Below, piece after piece: positions 1 through 8,791 of a stretch of 64,000 nucleotides of DNA. Both the position numbers and the translations under genes were made by a program. Origin of the DNA: Bacteroidota bacterium (GTDB lineage Bacteria > Bacteroidota > Bacteroidia > Bacteroidales > UBA12481). A model generated the notes under the pieces. It was given only the letters and a program-made list of their open reading frames with translations. It made no database searches and had not been told where the DNA came from. Position 1 is the stretch's first letter. Each line of letters opens with the position of its first letter. The stretch is taken from assembly GCA_018669475.1 (NCBI GenBank), contig JABHCC010000038.1, positions 1 through 64,000 of the forward strand. The letters are read 5' to 3'.

Positions 1-95
1 AATTTCTTGAGGTGTTATCCTACGACTGAGCATTTTTTGAAAAACCGGGTTTCTGTGTTGATGAAGTATCATAATATATCTTTCCTGGAAAAGTA

Positions 96-674
96 ATGCT
101 TCATCCTAGACCTGACAATATGCACCAGACCGTTTGCTTACTGCGCATGCTCAACACTATCAATGATCTGGTGGAGTTTTCTAAACTGGAAGCTCAACAG
201 GTGAAAGTTTCCCTGTCGGATGTGAATTTACAGTATCATTTCAAGGATATTTGCAGTTTTTTCAGTGCGGAAATTGAGAAAAAAGGTTTAGAAATTAGTT
301 GTCCTGAACATATTTCAAAAAAAGATTGGACAATTGTTACTGACGAGGCGAAATTGAATGGCATTCTTACTAACCTGATTAAAAATGCAATTAAATACAC
401 AAACACAGGATCTATTGAAGTTGGATGCAGGAAGAGAGACATTTTTATTGAATTCTCAGTAAAAGATACAGGTATAGGTATTCCCAAAGACCGGCAACAG
501 TCAATCTTTGATCGCTTTGTTCAGGCCGACCAGGCCCAGACCAGGCTTTATGAAGGCTCAGGTCTGGGCTTATCCATTTCAAAAGCGTATGTTGAATTGC
601 TTGGAGGAGAAATTTGGGTGGAATCAGAAGAAGGGAAAGGCTCGGTGTTTTATTTCACTATTATTCCAAAGTAA
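96..674 (+). CDS. Truncated sensor histidine kinase, C-terminal HATPase part
   Basis: This is the ATP-binding half of a sensor histidine kinase. Residues about 18-38 (NTINDLVEFSKLEA) match the second helix of a HisKA dimerisation domain. The N box (NLIKNAIKY, about 93-101), G1 box (DTGIGIP) and G2 box (GSGLGLSISKAY) follow in the normal order. The first HisKA helix with the phosphorylated His is absent. An in-frame TAA at 72-74 closes the frame upstream, and the other two frames in bases 1-95 show no H-box. The piece therefore looks like a decayed or frameshifted kinase remnant that cannot autophosphorylate alone. It converges with the next gene, with 25 bp between their stops. The domain identity is secure; whether the gene is dead depends on sequence left of the window. 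Confidence 0.75.
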   Translation: MLHPRPDNMHQTVCLLRMLNTINDLVEFSKLEAQQVKVSLSDVNLQYHFKDICSFFSAEIEKKGLEISCPEHISKKDWTIVTDEAKLNGILTNLIKNAIKYTNTGSIEVGCRKRDIFIEFSVKDTGIGIPKDRQQSIFDRFVQADQAQTRLYEGSGLGLSISKAYVELLGGEIWVESEEGKGSVFYFTIIPK

Positions 675-699
675 CAAGCTGTCATAAAACTTCTGATAG

Positions 700-1845
700 C
701 TAATAACTATCCAAAACCTCCCACCAAGCCATAATATTCTCAGGAGGTACACCATCTTGAATAACATGTATAGGTGCAAAGATGAATCCACCACCAGGAG
801 CAAGATCGTCAATTCTTCTTTTTGTTTCGTCTTTTACTTCCTGCACTGTCCCATAAGGCAGTACCTTCTGGGAATCACAGCTACCTCCCCAAATAGTGAG
901 GTCTTTGCCCCATAGTCTTTTGAATTCTTTGGTATCCATGCCTGTGCAATTCACTTGAAAAGGATTAAGAATATCTACACCTGCTTCGATAAGTAAAGGT
1001 ATAGTTTCCATTATTGCTCCATCATTGTGAAAGAATATCTTTATATCAGACTGCGCTTTTTTCTTGATGAATTCAAAAAGGCGCTTATGATAGGGCCATA
1101 TTTGTTCTTTGTACATGTCAAGACTGATAAGCAAACCAGTTTGTGTGCCCAGGTCATCAGCGCAGGATGCCACCATGACATTTTCTCCAACAGCTTCCAA
1201 TGCTCGTTCCCAATACTGCATTTTTACTTCAAGAATCTTCTCCATGATTGCCTTTATCACGCCTGGATTCATGTACATATCCATCATAAACTTCTCGTAT
1301 CCCGTCATCCACATTGCATGTTCCCACATACCTGAACTCATTCGGCCAAGTACATATGCTTTTTGTTCTCCAATAACAATCTCATCTGCTTCCTTTTTCA
1401 AATTCGCATAACGAAATGGATGCAAAGCATCGGGCCAGGGAAACTTTTCCACATCTGCAATGGATTCCACATGGGCCAATGGACTTCTATGAAGATCATA
1501 ATACATCCCTCCGGATAAAGGCATCCTCCATTGCATGCTCCACTCATCTTCGAGATAATGGTAACCGTCTTTTCTGCCTAAGTCTTTTAAACGATTGGCT
1601 GGCGGAATCTTAGGGCCAACGTTTTTAACATCCACTCTGAGTAAATCAATCACATCCTGCCCGGTATGGGCCATCTGGGTGATCACATCCTTAATTTCAG
1701 GCTCACCCTGAAGCTGCAGGAAATTCCTTAACTTACGAAGAGCATTGATATTAATTCCTGAAACCATTGTCCCTCCCAAATCAAAGGGGATACGATCAGG
1801 CTCGTTATGCGACAAAGCAGTTATTACTCTTTCATGGCTGGTCAT
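700..1845 (-). CDS. Uroporphyrinogen decarboxylase (URO-D) family protein, methyltransferase-like
   Basis: A 381-residue soluble protein without signal peptide, so cytoplasmic. The N-terminus (MTSHERVITALSHNEPDRIP) is the classic opening of the URO-D/MtaA superfamily, and the length fits that TIM-barrel fold. Near residue 275 it carries FFHNDGA, where corrinoid methyltransferases of the family usually have an H-x-C-G zinc motif. A Cys lies further on in GGSCDSQ, so metal binding, if any, is arranged differently. Members of this branch often sit beside glycan-degradation genes, but I know of no established function there. True heme-pathway HemE is unlikely given the motif differences and the context. 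It is transcribed divergently from the LamG/domain-B gene, sharing a ~230-bp intergenic region. Confidence 0.75.
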   Translation of the reverse strand: MTSHERVITALSHNEPDRIPFDLGGTMVSGININALRKLRNFLQLQGEPEIKDVITQMAHTGQDVIDLLRVDVKNVGPKIPPANRLKDLGRKDGYHYLEDEWSMQWRMPLSGGMYYDLHRSPLAHVESIADVEKFPWPDALHPFRYANLKKEADEIVIGEQKAYVLGRMSSGMWEHAMWMTGYEKFMMDMYMNPGVIKAIMEKILEVKMQYWERALEAVGENVMVASCADDLGTQTGLLISLDMYKEQIWPYHKRLFEFIKKKAQSDIKIFFHNDGAIMETIPLLIEAGVDILNPFQVNCTGMDTKEFKRLWGKDLTIWGGSCDSQKVLPYGTVQEVKDETKRRIDDLAPGGGFIFAPIHVIQDGVPPENIMAWWEVLDSY

Positions 1846-1974
1846 TGTCGGTGATTTTTATTTCCTGTAAAATAGTAATTCTAATTGTGAGAATCAGGAT
1901 GAAGTGCATATGATGAGCTTATATGCTAACAAAAAGGATTTTTTTAAAGAATCAAAAACCGTAATTTTATCTTT

Positions 1975-2077
1975 ATGAACCGAGCATGACAAAAGGAAAA
2001 TTTTTTGACACACACGCGGATGATTGTTTTTGTTATGCGAGCTCCATCCGACAATTAAAATTAGATATAAAAGGATG
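1975..2077 (+). promoter_or_regulatory. 104-bp leader element, copy 1
   Basis: First of three near-identical elements; the others are at 24092-24195 and 51767-51870. The element begins ATGAACCGAGCATGACAAAA and ends at the start codon of the next gene. It holds a 6-bp inverted repeat CGGATG (2017-2022) / CATCCG (2045-2050) with a 22-nt loop, and exactly 24 nt separate the right arm from the ATG. The position suggests a 5'-UTR control element or a shared promoter cassette. Function is inferred only from conservation and placement. Confidence 0.7.
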
Positions 2078-4132
2078 AAAAAATTAATTGTACTTCTCTG
2101 TTTTGGAATGGTATTCCATGTTATTCATGCCCAGGAATTGATTGCCACTTGGTCTTTTAATCAGATTGTTGATGGCAGTGTTGTTGAAGATGTCTCGAAA
2201 AAATCAGACAAGATTGTTGGTTTTTTTGATCCGGCTGAGGGAATCCGGGAGGGAGCTATTCTCTTTGATGGTTTTACGAGTTTCTTGGAGAGGAAACAAT
2301 TTGGAGAGAATTTACCTGAGCAGTTTACAATTAATGCATGGGTGGCTCTTGAAGCTTACCCCTGGTTTCGCTGTCCGGTTTTTGACCTCCGGGTAGATGA
2401 AAAAGAAGGTCTGTTGCTGGCAATAAACCGTAATGGGGAGTTAACAGCGGGTTTGGGCCAGCCAATCAATTGGGAAGAGATGAGCGGGCCACAATTGCAA
2501 TTGAAAAAGTGGAATATGCTCAGCCTGGTTGTAAATCAGAAAGCTTCAGCTAGTTTGTACCTCAATGGGAAATTGGTTCAGGAGATTAAGGATAGTCCGA
2601 AGTTAAGAACTACCAATCGATACCATCTGACAGTTGGACGGAACTCAATTCTGGAAGAATGGTGGGATTTCCAATATACCGTAACTGATAGTTATTCATA
2701 TCTGGATGGAAGAGTAGATGAGCTGGCTGTTTATGCAGCTGCTCTGAATGCTGATCAAATAGGAGAGTTATTCTCTGATTATCAGCCTCTGCCTGAAATT
2801 ATGACTGAAGCACGTGTTCTTCCAGGGGGACCAGAAGGCCCGGCCGAATTTGGCGCATCTTATACCCGGCTTGATTATACCAAACAATGGGACAGGCTAT
2901 GGAGAGTTGGCGATTACCCTGATGTATTAGTTCGGTTTGCTGATAATAACTGTCGATTAGTTTTCTGGCGGGGGACCAGTTTTGTGCCTTGCTGGCTTAC
3001 AGAGAATGGTATTTGGTATACTAACGAATGGGCTGAAACCTGGGGTAGCGATGTCACCAGTTGTGCCGAGCCTCTGATGGATCGGGATTGCCGCTTCAGT
3101 CATGTGAGAATTATTGAAAACACAGCCGCCAGAACAATAGTGCACTGGCGTTATGGTTTGGTTGATACAGAGTATACATTTGTGGCCAAGGATGTAGATG
3201 GGCGAGGTGAGTGGGCTGATGAATATTATTTTATCTATCCTGATGGAATAGGAATAAGGCGTATTGATTTACACTATTCCAAACCTCTTAGAAAGCATGA
3301 TTGGGAAGAATCTATTGTATTGTTATCTCCCGGTCAGCATCCTGATGATGTAATGGATGATCCTGAAATTACTCTCGTGAATATGGCAGGCGAGAGCCAT
3401 GATTACTCATGGAGAAACGAGCTACCCATAGAAATGGAGAAACCTGATAAGGCCAATATTCATGTTGTAAACTTTAAAAGCGAGTACAAACCCTTCTATA
3501 TCATTCCTCCCGATCCTTTTGAATCGGCTGAAGGAAAATATGAATCCCCTTTCTTCAGATCATATTCTGCTTCACTTGCAGGTAATTGGAGCCCTGAATC
3601 AGTGCCAAGTATTTATGGTTGGTGGAATCACTGGCCTGTGACACCAGTGTCAGGTGATGGCAGATGGGTGCTTAACAATGATCGGGCCTCTCACTTTAAT
3701 CTCACCACTTTTACTCAATGGAAAGATTACTACATGGATGAAAGTGTGAAAACCCGTATCATGCTCCACGGAATGACAAATGAAAAGGCAGTAGATTTAG
3801 TGCCGCTTGCAGAGAGTTGGCTAAGCCCACCGTTTCTCAGAACAAGTGACGGTGAAGTGAAATATGAGCCGGCAGAACGTGCATACATTGTTGAGAATAT
3901 GTCTGGAGAGAAGTTTGAAGGAAAATTGTTGGCTTCGATTACAAATCCTGCCATCAAACCTGCAATCATACTGAAAGGGGTGAAATTAGATAATCCTGTG
4001 ATTGAGATTAATGGGAAAGCGATCACAGAAGGAGATTTTCAGTATGGTGTTGTAAAAGAGTTAAGCTTCTGGAAAACAATTATCTGGATAAATGATGATT
4101 TTAGTGACGGTACGACAATACTGATTCACTAA
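2075..4132 (+). CDS. Exported LamG domain plus unrecognised 'domain B' protein
   Basis: A 685-residue secreted protein. ATG 2075 is chosen because it starts a clean signal peptide (MKKLIVLLCFGMVFHVIHAQ) and directly follows the leader element; the upstream in-frame TTG would put the leader into the protein. Residues about 20-240 form a LamG/concanavalin-like jellyroll (FTINAWVALEAYPWF), probably glycan-binding. The remaining ~440 residues are an unrecognised domain, 'B', with conserved blocks VFWRGTSFVPCW, RFSHVRIIENTAAR and WWNHWP. The same LamG-B order forms the last two thirds of the protein at 59963-63646, and a B start is present at 63671. Aromatic- and Arg/His-rich conserved motifs suggest a carbohydrate-active domain, but no catalytic residues can be assigned. 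Confidence 0.8.
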   Translation: MKKLIVLLCFGMVFHVIHAQELIATWSFNQIVDGSVVEDVSKKSDKIVGFFDPAEGIREGAILFDGFTSFLERKQFGENLPEQFTINAWVALEAYPWFRCPVFDLRVDEKEGLLLAINRNGELTAGLGQPINWEEMSGPQLQLKKWNMLSLVVNQKASASLYLNGKLVQEIKDSPKLRTTNRYHLTVGRNSILEEWWDFQYTVTDSYSYLDGRVDELAVYAAALNADQIGELFSDYQPLPEIMTEARVLPGGPEGPAEFGASYTRLDYTKQWDRLWRVGDYPDVLVRFADNNCRLVFWRGTSFVPCWLTENGIWYTNEWAETWGSDVTSCAEPLMDRDCRFSHVRIIENTAARTIVHWRYGLVDTEYTFVAKDVDGRGEWADEYYFIYPDGIGIRRIDLHYSKPLRKHDWEESIVLLSPGQHPDDVMDDPEITLVNMAGESHDYSWRNELPIEMEKPDKANIHVVNFKSEYKPFYIIPPDPFESAEGKYESPFFRSYSASLAGNWSPESVPSIYGWWNHWPVTPVSGDGRWVLNNDRASHFNLTTFTQWKDYYMDESVKTRIMLHGMTNEKAVDLVPLAESWLSPPFLRTSDGEVKYEPAERAYIVENMSGEKFEGKLLASITNPAIKPAIILKGVKLDNPVIEINGKAITEGDFQYGVVKELSFWKTIIWINDDFSDGTTILIH

Positions 4133-4233
4133 TCCCTTTTCAATGTTTCAGATCCCATAATTGGTTTATCCTGTTATCCGGCAGGTGCAGAAATGAATTT
4201 GGTATTTTATACGTATCATTGATTTTAAAATAC

Positions 4234-5523
4234 ATGTTTATGCCCTTTTCTGCATTTTGTAATAAAGTGCTTACTGTCAAAAGCTGCATAAAGCTATTAG
4301 TGATTTCACTTCTTTTATTGGGCTTTCAAACTGCAAAATCAGAAAGGAATGCTTTTGAATTGGATCTGTTTGATTCGCATATTTTAAGCCAAAAAGATTC
4401 ACAAGCCTATTACATTTTTGAAAGGGCCAGGGTATTATTGGACATAGATTCGCTCGATGATTCACGAGATTTATTTTTGAAAACTATTAATCTGGCCTGG
4501 GAAATCCCTGATTCAGGATTGATTGGCAGTTGCAATATATATCTGGGAATCCTCAATAATGAACTTCTCGAATTTAACAGTTCATTAGAGTCCTACAAAT
4601 ATGCTCTGATCTTATCAAAGCAATTATCTGATACCACAATGATGCTCAATGCTATGCATGGTATTGAGAACTATTATTATCAAATTGAACTACTTGATTC
4701 AGTAGTGGTGTATTGTGCAAAGGCCATTGAAATAAATCAGTTACGTGAGGATTATGCTGCTTTAAGTGATAATTACAGAGCTTTATGTACTTATGTAGCA
4801 CCTTCAAATTCAGATGCCTTTAGCAATTCTTTTCTAATCGACGGCTTAATGGATTCCTGTCTTATTGCAGCCAGAAAGGCAAAAGATCCGGAGATTCTGG
4901 TGTACGCTCTAACAAATTATGGTCTTGATTATTATGATCGATCGCCTGAAACAGGTATTGATTATTTAGATGCTGCGCTAGATTCGGCAAGAAATTTAGG
5001 AACTTCGTCAGATGCCCTGGTTTATGCTTTAACAAAATCAAGTGAAGCATATTTCAGAAGCGGACAAACTGATCATGCTATAGGACTATCTCTTAATGCC
5101 CTTGAATTGACCAGGAAGAGGAAAACAATTACCGAGCTTAGAAGGAAACGAGATCAGAAGTTGGAGTTTGTACATGATGACTTGAGAGACAGGCTGATAG
5201 ATTTGATTGAGAAAGATGAAGCATTTCTGAGACAAGATTTAACACTGACAAAAGTTGCCCAATTGCTGGATACCAATACAAGCTATTTATCTGCTTTGAT
5301 CAATAATGATTTTAAATGTAAATTCAATCATTTTCTCAATAGGTATCGCATCGAAAGAGCCTGTGAGCTTCTGAGTAACAGGGAGATGGATGTGTATTCA
5401 ATAGAGGGGATTGCCAATATGTCAGGATTCAGATCCAAATCAGTGTTTAACCCTGTATTCAAAGAAGCGACTGGCGTTCATCCATCAGTTTTCAGAATCT
5501 CAATTAGTAAGATTAAGCTTTAG
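4234..5523 (+). CDS. TPR-containing AraC-family regulator lacking the usual membrane helix
   Basis: A 429-residue protein. ATG 4234 is preferred over the TTG at 4219. A hydrophobic segment near the N-terminus (IKLLVISLLLLGF) looks like a signal peptide or anchor. Residues about 35-300 are helical repeats of TPR type. The C-terminal ~100 residues are an AraC-type DNA-binding domain with two HTH motifs (LTLTKVAQLLDTN and YSIEGIANMSGFRSKSVFN). Bacteroidota TPR-AraC regulators usually have a transmembrane helix and a coiled coil between sensor and HTH. Here the TPR region passes straight into a charged linker (ELTRKRKTITELRRKRDQK) with no hydrophobic stretch. It may be an internally deleted regulator or may work in the cytoplasm. 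It lies between two hydrolase-type genes and could be a local regulator. Confidence 0.8.
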   Translation: MFMPFSAFCNKVLTVKSCIKLLVISLLLLGFQTAKSERNAFELDLFDSHILSQKDSQAYYIFERARVLLDIDSLDDSRDLFLKTINLAWEIPDSGLIGSCNIYLGILNNELLEFNSSLESYKYALILSKQLSDTTMMLNAMHGIENYYYQIELLDSVVVYCAKAIEINQLREDYAALSDNYRALCTYVAPSNSDAFSNSFLIDGLMDSCLIAARKAKDPEILVYALTNYGLDYYDRSPETGIDYLDAALDSARNLGTSSDALVYALTKSSEAYFRSGQTDHAIGLSLNALELTRKRKTITELRRKRDQKLEFVHDDLRDRLIDLIEKDEAFLRQDLTLTKVAQLLDTNTSYLSALINNDFKCKFNHFLNRYRIERACELLSNREMDVYSIEGIANMSGFRSKSVFNPVFKEATGVHPSVFRISISKIKL

Positions 5524-5690
5524 CGGGATATACTAAGTTTCTCATTTGATCACTTACTCTTTTCTCAACAAACTTCATTGTGGACCGTGATCTGATATCC
5601 GATAAAATCAGGGAATAATATGGGATAATAGAATAGGATTATCTTTATTCATTAAATTACATTGCTAAGTCGTAACCATATCATTGTCTT

Positions 5691-8600
5691 ATGTCTAAAT
5701 ACATATTTATTGTTATCAGCTGTTTGTCTCTCGCAGGCCTTATATCCTGCGGATTGACTGAGGATCTTAAAATTAGTGAACAAGATGAGACTGTTATTTT
5801 GGAGAATAAGTGGCTTAAGTTTGAATTTGATCTGAAACAGGGCCTATATAATATTTCAAATAGCGAAAAGTCTGATATTGTTATTAGCCAGGCTAATCTG
5901 AGAATTAATAACTGGAGCTCTGATTTGGAGAGCCAAATCAGAACATGGGAAAAAAGATTGATCGAAAATGAATTCGGAGAAGGCCTTGCACTTGATCTTA
6001 AAATTACCGCACAAAATCAACCCGACCTGCTTTTTACAGTAATTATGTATGCGAGTCAGTCTTTTATTGATATAAGCGCCGGCGTACACAACTCCCTGGA
6101 TTCCCCAATCCAAATTAAGGACATTTATGTGCTTGAAAACGGTGAGCTGTATAATGAAAAGGATAAAAGCCAGGATTTTGCAATGATAGATGGCTTTAGT
6201 GGAGGTGAACCTCTTGAATACGGTCAACGAATGTATTCCCCGCTTTCAAGACGGAATGCTTTGAAATCAAGAAATAATATTCTTCTCACGTTCATAGAAG
6301 AAGAGGAAAGGAACACCCTAATAATGGGAGGACTGACATATAAAGACTTTGAAAAGTTTGCCACAATTGAACAAGCCAGAGAAGTGGAACTTGAAAAAGG
6401 GAAAGATGATCAAAAAAGCTTATTAACGTATCTGAACCTTCCTGTAGATACACTAGATAGTTCAGATAACAATGAAGTTATGACTCTCCTTCAGGGGGAA
6501 AAGATGCGAAAATGGCAATACCATGAATTTTATTGCTCTGAAGCGGCCACTACTGCAGTAGATGAGAATGAGATTGTTGTTGAGCTGAAGAATCTGAGTC
6601 CAAATAAAAAGTATACTCTGGGATTCTCATGGTGGAGGAGTTTGTGGCATGGAAACCGAAAAGACCATTTTCAATCGGTATTCGTGGAATATGAAAAGGA
6701 TAAGCAAAGAGAACGAGTGCCTCTGTTTGAAAATCAGATACTTCCACTATTTGATGGTGTAAAAAAAGATGGTATTCAGCAGGTCGAGATCAATTTGCCC
6801 GAAGAGGCAGTAATGGCAGGTAAAGCTAATATTGTTGTTAGGCATGCTGATTGGACAAAACTTAAGAAACATCAGATGTCTGAAGGACAAACAGGTCGTG
6901 TTGATCAAAATGTTTACCTAAGTGAGATATGGCTGAGAGACGGGGCCTACCAGTCTTTACTCCCTGAAAAACTGTTGGAGATTGACAATTGTCCAAGACC
7001 AAGACGAGAGTTTAAAGCAAAGCTATATGCTAATGATCCGGTTGGTAAACTGCTTGATCCAGGCCAGACATATTTATCATTGGATCGCTTTTATATCAAT
7101 ACTACAACATCAGATCCATTCAAAGGTTTGGAAGATTACGGAATTTCTGTACGGGAGGCACAGGCAATTGAATTAAGCATGTATGATTTCCCAACGGTTT
7201 GCCTCTGGTATGCTGAGCAAGGAGGTTATGGAGGAGGCAGTGCAGAAAATACCACCTTAGGTGCTGTCAATGAGATGAAAATTATCAAGAACATGGGTTT
7301 CCTGAATTATAGTAGAGCCGCAGTTCGATTAGTGCCTGATTCTTATTTGCCAGTTAATCAGCAGGGATGGTGGAACGATGAGCATTGGCAAATGGAGGAT
7401 ACAGACAGAGATGGCAGTCAAAACGGACGTTACATTAAGCCGTATGAAACATCTGAGAAATGGGGGAAGGCTATAACTGATCTCGGAGGAGTTCCTTTGA
7501 CTTACTTTCAAGCCGGATTTAGATCGGAAGATTATGCCAAAGCTTTGCCGCAGCATATGTTATTCAACAAAAGTTATGCCTGGAGAGGGGCACAACAGGA
7601 TACATTGAGCGATTTGTTTACTACATGGAATAAAACCTGGTCGAGAAATAGAATTGTATGGGGTTATGACTATACAGATCCTGATTTTCTGACTCATTTG
7701 GAGGAGGTTTATGAAAATCTTGCATCTGGCGGAATTAAGGGCCTTATGTTTGATTATCCTGGCTATGCCTGGGCTCACGGTGGTGGAATGGAGGATAAGT
7801 ATTCGACTACTGCTGCTGCATACAGAAATATTTTCAGAATGCCATTCGAAGGATTTGGTCCGGAACCATATGTACATGAAAGGAATATGGAGAGGGGAAC
7901 TGATGTTTCGATTGGATACGTTGCATCTATGAGAACGGAGAATGATACTGATCGGATGGATGCTACAACAGTTACCAGATGTGGATTGCGTTGGTATAAG
8001 AACCGGGTTCTTTATAATCAGGATACAGACTCTAAAAATATTGCCAGACTTCAGGATAACAGGGATTTTGTAAGAGCTGTGTTAACTATGTCTTATGTAA
8101 CAACAGGTAGATTACTTCTTGCAAATAGCTTTGCTCAATTTACTGCTGAAACTTTCTGGGATATTACACGAACATTCCCATACCACACTGAGAACCAATC
8201 GGCCAGGCCTGTAGATGCTTTCGTTTCAGATATTCCACGTGTTTACGATTATAAGGTAAACGAAAAATGGCATCAGGTAACATTCTATAATTCAGATTTT
8301 GAAGAAGAAAAAGAAATCGGAATTACTATCGCAGGAGATCCGGTTGACGGAGCATTAAATCTAAAAGCAGATAAGAATTATTTAGTTTATGATTTCTGGA
8401 ATGAAATCTTCTGCGGAGTTATGAATGGAAACTCAAGAATTGAACAAGTTCTTCGTCCGGGAGAAGCCCGAATGTTATCAGTAAGAGAACAACTTGATCG
8501 CCCTCAGGTAATCTCAACAAACAGACATATAATGCAAGGATACCTGGATATGGAAAATGTAAAATGGGATCCAAAAAAGAGAGAGCTATCAGGAACCAGC

Positions 8601-8756
8601 CAGGTAATAGGCAATGATCCATATATAATAGTAGTTGCCAATAACGGCCACAAGCCAACATCAGAAAAAATAGAAAATGAAAATGATGAAATAAGCAAGC
8701 TAGTTTTAAAACGATCAAAAAATGAAAAAGTAAATTGGAGCGTCAGCTATAATTAA
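5691..8756 (+). CDS. Large lipoprotein, putative GH36-like (clan GH-D) glycoside hydrolase
   Basis: A 1021-residue lipoprotein; the signal ends in a lipobox (LAGLISCG), so it is membrane-anchored. The N-terminal ~280 residues are beta-rich (KWLKFEFDLKQGLYNIS...), like the supersandwich domain of GH36-type enzymes. A second beta-rich module spans about 280-450. Residues about 490-800 look like a TIM barrel with strand-end motifs VCLWYAEQGGYGGGSAE, GVPLTYFQAGF, IVWGYDYTDPDF and GIKGLMFDYPGYAW. The Asp in MFDYPG is a candidate nucleophile. I cannot place it in a named family with certainty; alpha-galactosidase-like activity is an inference that also fits the GH27 enzyme encoded 36 bp downstream. 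The spacing suggests co-transcription of the two. Confidence 0.6.
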   Translation: MSKYIFIVISCLSLAGLISCGLTEDLKISEQDETVILENKWLKFEFDLKQGLYNISNSEKSDIVISQANLRINNWSSDLESQIRTWEKRLIENEFGEGLALDLKITAQNQPDLLFTVIMYASQSFIDISAGVHNSLDSPIQIKDIYVLENGELYNEKDKSQDFAMIDGFSGGEPLEYGQRMYSPLSRRNALKSRNNILLTFIEEEERNTLIMGGLTYKDFEKFATIEQAREVELEKGKDDQKSLLTYLNLPVDTLDSSDNNEVMTLLQGEKMRKWQYHEFYCSEAATTAVDENEIVVELKNLSPNKKYTLGFSWWRSLWHGNRKDHFQSVFVEYEKDKQRERVPLFENQILPLFDGVKKDGIQQVEINLPEEAVMAGKANIVVRHADWTKLKKHQMSEGQTGRVDQNVYLSEIWLRDGAYQSLLPEKLLEIDNCPRPRREFKAKLYANDPVGKLLDPGQTYLSLDRFYINTTTSDPFKGLEDYGISVREAQAIELSMYDFPTVCLWYAEQGGYGGGSAENTTLGAVNEMKIIKNMGFLNYSRAAVRLVPDSYLPVNQQGWWNDEHWQMEDTDRDGSQNGRYIKPYETSEKWGKAITDLGGVPLTYFQAGFRSEDYAKALPQHMLFNKSYAWRGAQQDTLSDLFTTWNKTWSRNRIVWGYDYTDPDFLTHLEEVYENLASGGIKGLMFDYPGYAWAHGGGMEDKYSTTAAAYRNIFRMPFEGFGPEPYVHERNMERGTDVSIGYVASMRTENDTDRMDATTVTRCGLRWYKNRVLYNQDTDSKNIARLQDNRDFVRAVLTMSYVTTGRLLLANSFAQFTAETFWDITRTFPYHTENQSARPVDAFVSDIPRVYDYKVNEKWHQVTFYNSDFEEEKEIGITIAGDPVDGALNLKADKNYLVYDFWNEIFCGVMNGNSRIEQVLRPGEARMLSVREQLDRPQVISTNRHIMQGYLDMENVKWDPKKRELSGTSQVIGNDPYIIVVANNGHKPTSEKIENENDEISKLVLKRSKNEKVNWSVSYN

Positions 8757-8791
8757 CACATTCCCACATTCTCATAATTAATTGAAAGCCC

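Noticed and set aside
2024-2074. N-terminal extension from an upstream TTG that would add 17 residues (MFLLCELHP...) to the LamG-B protein; the same occurs at 51817
   Set aside because: The extension is translated leader element. Signal peptides begin cleanly at the downstream ATG in both genes. The frame is also open in copy 2, so a coding role is not fully excluded, but it is less likely.
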